A stretch of 7,526 nucleotides of DNA. Origin: Balneolales bacterium (GTDB lineage: Bacteria; Bacteroidota; Rhodothermia; Balneolales; Natronogracilivirgulaceae). The notes below the pieces were generated by a model. That model had not been told where the DNA came from, ran no database searches, and worked only from the letters and a program-made list of their open reading frames with translations. The position numbers were made by a program, and so were the translations under genes. Numbering within the stretch: position 1 is the stretch's first letter; every line of letters starts with the position of its first letter. The stretch covers positions 1-7,526 of the forward strand of contig SLQI01000229.1 in the NCBI GenBank assembly GCA_007131535.1, written 5' to 3'. Shown here piece after piece: positions 5,762-7,526 of this stretch.

Positions 5762-7153
5762 ATGTCTAAACCAAAAACCATTTCCTGCATCGGCGCCGGC
5801 TACGTAGGCGGACCCACCATGGCCGTGATGGCTCAGAAGAATCCGGATATCCAGTTTCATGTGGTGGATATTAATGAAGAGCGCATCAACGCCTGGAATT
5901 CGGATGAGCTCCCGGTTTATGAGCCCGGACTCAAAGAGATCGTCGAGGAGACCCGCGGGCGCAACATGCACTATTCCACCGATGTGCAAGGTGCCATCAA
6001 AGCCGCGGATATGATCTTCATCAGTGTAAATACCCCCACCAAGCTCTACGGCAAAGGCAAGGGGCGGGCGGCTGACCTCAAATTCGTAGAGAAATGCGCC
6101 AGGGAAATTGCGCGTCATGCCGAGGGTGACAAGATCGTCGTGGAAAAATCGACTCTGCCGGTACGCACGGCCGACTCGATCAAGCGTATTCTGACAGCCA
6201 ATTCCAATGGACAAAAATTCAGGGTACTGTCTAACCCGGAGTTTTTAGCCGAAGGCACGGCCATCAAAGATCTGTTGGAGCCGGACCGGGTGCTCATTGG
6301 CGGCGACCAGGATGAAGCGGGCCGGCAAGCTATCGATGCGCTCTCCGCCGTATATGAAGCGTGGCTGCCCAAAGAGCGTATCCTGAAGACCAACGTATGG
6401 AGCTCCGAGCTGTCTAAACTCACCGCCAACGCCTTTTTGGCACAGCGGATCAGCAGCATAAACTCCATTTCGGCATTGTGCGAGGCTACGGGAGCCGACG
6501 TAAACGAAGTAGCCAAAGCTATCGGCACGGACAGCCGGATTGGTCCGAAATTCCTGAACGCCTCGGTCGGTTTTGGCGGTTCCTGCTTTCAGAAAGATAT
6601 CCTGAATTTGGTCTATCTGTGCGAGTACTTCGGACTGGATGAGGTAGCCCGTTACTGGGAGCAGGTGGTTATCATGAACAACCACCAGAAATCCCGCTTT
6701 GCCAACAAGATCACCACCACACTGTTCAACACCGTATCCGACAAAAAGATCGCGTTTCTGGGATGGGCGTTCAAAAAAGACACCAACGACACCCGGGAAT
6801 CACCGGCCATTTATGTTGCCGACCAGCTGATGAGCGATCAGGCCAGGATAAGCGTCTATGATCCCAAGGTAGACCCCCGGCAGATGATCCGGGATCTGGA
6901 CATGCTGGGCACCCGCCCGCCCGAAGAAAACCTCCAAAACCTGTCAGCCGCACCCGACCCCTACGAAGCGTGCCGCGACGCCCACGCCGTCGCCATCCTC
7001 ACCGAATGGGACGAATTCCGAAACCTGGACTGGCAACGCATCTACGACGGCATGCAAAAACCCGCCTTCGTCTTCGACGGCAGAATGATCCTGGATCAAG
7101 AAGCTTTGAAGGAGATTGGGTTTGAGGTGTTTACTATTGGGTATGGTAAGTGA
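5762..7153 (+). CDS. ugd: UDP-glucose 6-dehydrogenase, animal/plant-like (long) subtype
   Basis: This 463-residue enzyme oxidises UDP-glucose to UDP-glucuronate with two NAD+. The NAD-binding motif GAGYVGGPT is at 11-19, INAWNSDELPVYEPGL at 42-57, and SVNTPTKLYGKGKGRAADL at 88-106. NPEFLAEGTAIKDL (158-171) includes E160. SELSKLTANAFLAQRISSINS (215-235) includes K219 and N223. The catalytic Cys275 and D279 sit in FGGSCFQKD (271-279). FLGWAFKKDTNDTRES (332-347) is the UDP-binding region of the C-terminal domain. These residues sit one position before their counterparts in human UGDH (C276, E161, K220, N224, D280). The wording of most motifs is that of the eukaryotic-type enzyme rather than the short E. 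coli Ugd. The protein stops about where the conserved fold ends, without the human C-terminal tail. It supplies the epimerase encoded upstream. The leader is a heptad repeat. Confidence 0.96.
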   Translation: MSKPKTISCIGAGYVGGPTMAVMAQKNPDIQFHVVDINEERINAWNSDELPVYEPGLKEIVEETRGRNMHYSTDVQGAIKAADMIFISVNTPTKLYGKGKGRAADLKFVEKCAREIARHAEGDKIVVEKSTLPVRTADSIKRILTANSNGQKFRVLSNPEFLAEGTAIKDLLEPDRVLIGGDQDEAGRQAIDALSAVYEAWLPKERILKTNVWSSELSKLTANAFLAQRISSINSISALCEATGADVNEVAKAIGTDSRIGPKFLNASVGFGGSCFQKDILNLVYLCEYFGLDEVARYWEQVVIMNNHQKSRFANKITTTLFNTVSDKKIAFLGWAFKKDTNDTRESPAIYVADQLMSDQARISVYDPKVDPRQMIRDLDMLGTRPPEENLQNLSAAPDPYEACRDAHAVAILTEWDEFRNLDWQRIYDGMQKPAFVFDGRMILDQEALKEIGFEVFTIGYGK

Positions 7154-7161
7154 AAGAGTAA

Positions 7162-7177
7162 CAAAGTGGCAAAGTGG
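7162..7177 (+). repeat. Two exact copies of CAAAGTGG
   Basis: Two adjoining 8-base units (7162-7169 and 7170-7177) lie nine bases after the ugd stop codon, preceded by a partial unit (AACAAAG overlap). The position matches the CGCAAAGA-type tract that follows the export gene at 2717-2737. I see no inverted partner within the window; it may lie beyond the right edge. Confidence 0.6.
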
Positions 7178-7208
7178 AGTTTTGAATCGGATTGTGAAGT
7201 ACGAAAGG

Positions 7209-7438
7209 CTAAACTCTAAATTCGCACCGAGCGAAGCGATTCCCACGAAGTGAAACAAGCACCAAATTCCAATGCTCAAATGACCCAAACACTCCCTGGC
7301 CCGATACCAGCTTGATCTCGCCAGTACTTGTTTGAAACAATTGAATTTTGATCATTCGAACTTGTTTCGAATTTCGGATTTAGAGTTTAGAGTTTAGAAT
7401 TTTGCTTACGCAGGAATCGCTCCGTTCGGTGCGAATTT
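7209..7438. repeat. Mosaic inverted-repeat element with TTTAGAG heptads (element E)
   Basis: Two inverted pairs are present. Pair one is 7209-7221 with 7378-7390, a perfect 13-base match that extends on the right into three heptads, TTTAGAG, TTTAGAG and TTTAGAA (7379-7399). Pair two is 7218-7243 with 7413-7438, matching at 24 of 26 positions and containing TTCGCACCGA and AGCGATTCC. The modules are in the same left-to-right order on both sides rather than mirror order, so the two pairings cross. Smaller hairpins sit inside: ATTCGAA/TTCGAAT (7354-7360, 7366-7372) and CTGG/CCAG (7296-7299, 7307-7310). GAAACAAG at 7252-7259 is the complement of CTTGTTTC at 7361-7368. No credible gene is present from 7154 to the window end. 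From 7440 onward I see only AT-rich sequence without a recognisable site. Confidence 0.8.
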
Positions 7439-7439
7439 T
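7417..7439 (+). terminator. Weak terminator-like hairpin in the right arm of element E
   Basis: TCGC (7417-7420) pairs with GCGA (7431-7434) around an inner CC/GG pair, and the stem is followed by ATTTT and an AT-rich stretch. It is the only hairpin-plus-T-tail arrangement seen downstream of ugd on the plus strand. The stem is short with an internal T/T mismatch, and it lies about 260 bases past the stop codon, so termination here is only a possibility. Confidence 0.22.
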
Positions 7440-7526
7440 AATTATCAACCACAACAAACCACCTGCTCCGAAAACAAAACCGACAATTTACCCACTGAAC
7501 ATACAGCGTAATTTGTTAGCTAAATA

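Noticed and set aside
5648..6214. 188-codon minus-strand open frame reaching across the start of ugd into the repeat region
   Set aside because: Its middle is the complement of well-conserved dehydrogenase codons and its start lies within coding sequence; no motif seen.

Overview
The window carries four co-oriented plus-strand genes of a surface-polysaccharide (capsule/exopolysaccharide) locus. In order they are a large multi-SLBB outer-membrane export protein (237-2702), a Wzz-type chain-length/co-polymerase membrane protein without a kinase domain (2992-4206), a UDP-glucuronate 4-epimerase (4496-5575) and a UDP-glucose 6-dehydrogenase (5762-7153). The two enzymes are consecutive steps: UDP-glucose to UDP-glucuronate to UDP-galacturonate. 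The two envelope proteins would control length and export of the polymer containing these sugars. No glycosyltransferase, flippase or polymerase lies in the window, so the rest of the locus is probably outside it.

The organism is most likely a member of the Bacteroidota or the related Balneolota/Rhodothermota, possibly halophilic. The reasons are the SLBB protein's acidic, charged region between signal peptide and export domain, the Asp/Glu-rich proteins, moderate GC in genes with AT-rich gaps, and no Shine-Dalgarno sequence before any of the four genes. This is inference from style, not a database result.

The left edge (1-236) holds the C-terminal end of an unidentified plus-strand gene (stop at 66-68) and a convergent 60-codon minus-strand ORF (71-253) that resembles part of a MerR-type DNA-binding domain. 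After the last gene, 7154-7526 is non-coding and rich in repeats.

The most unusual aspect is the intergenic DNA. Each of the four gaps after an operon gene (2703-2991, 4207-4495, 5576-5761, 7154-7526) contains short tandem units, mostly with a 7-base period, arranged as inverted arms 90-200 bases apart around a usually AT-rich middle that has its own small hairpin. The unit differs between gaps (GTTCAAG type in two, GGTCGGT type, TTTAGAG type), but the layout is kept. In the first two gaps, variant units are mirrored between the two arms. This looks like a dispersed family of structured intergenic elements, defined by architecture more than by sequence; its function is unknown.
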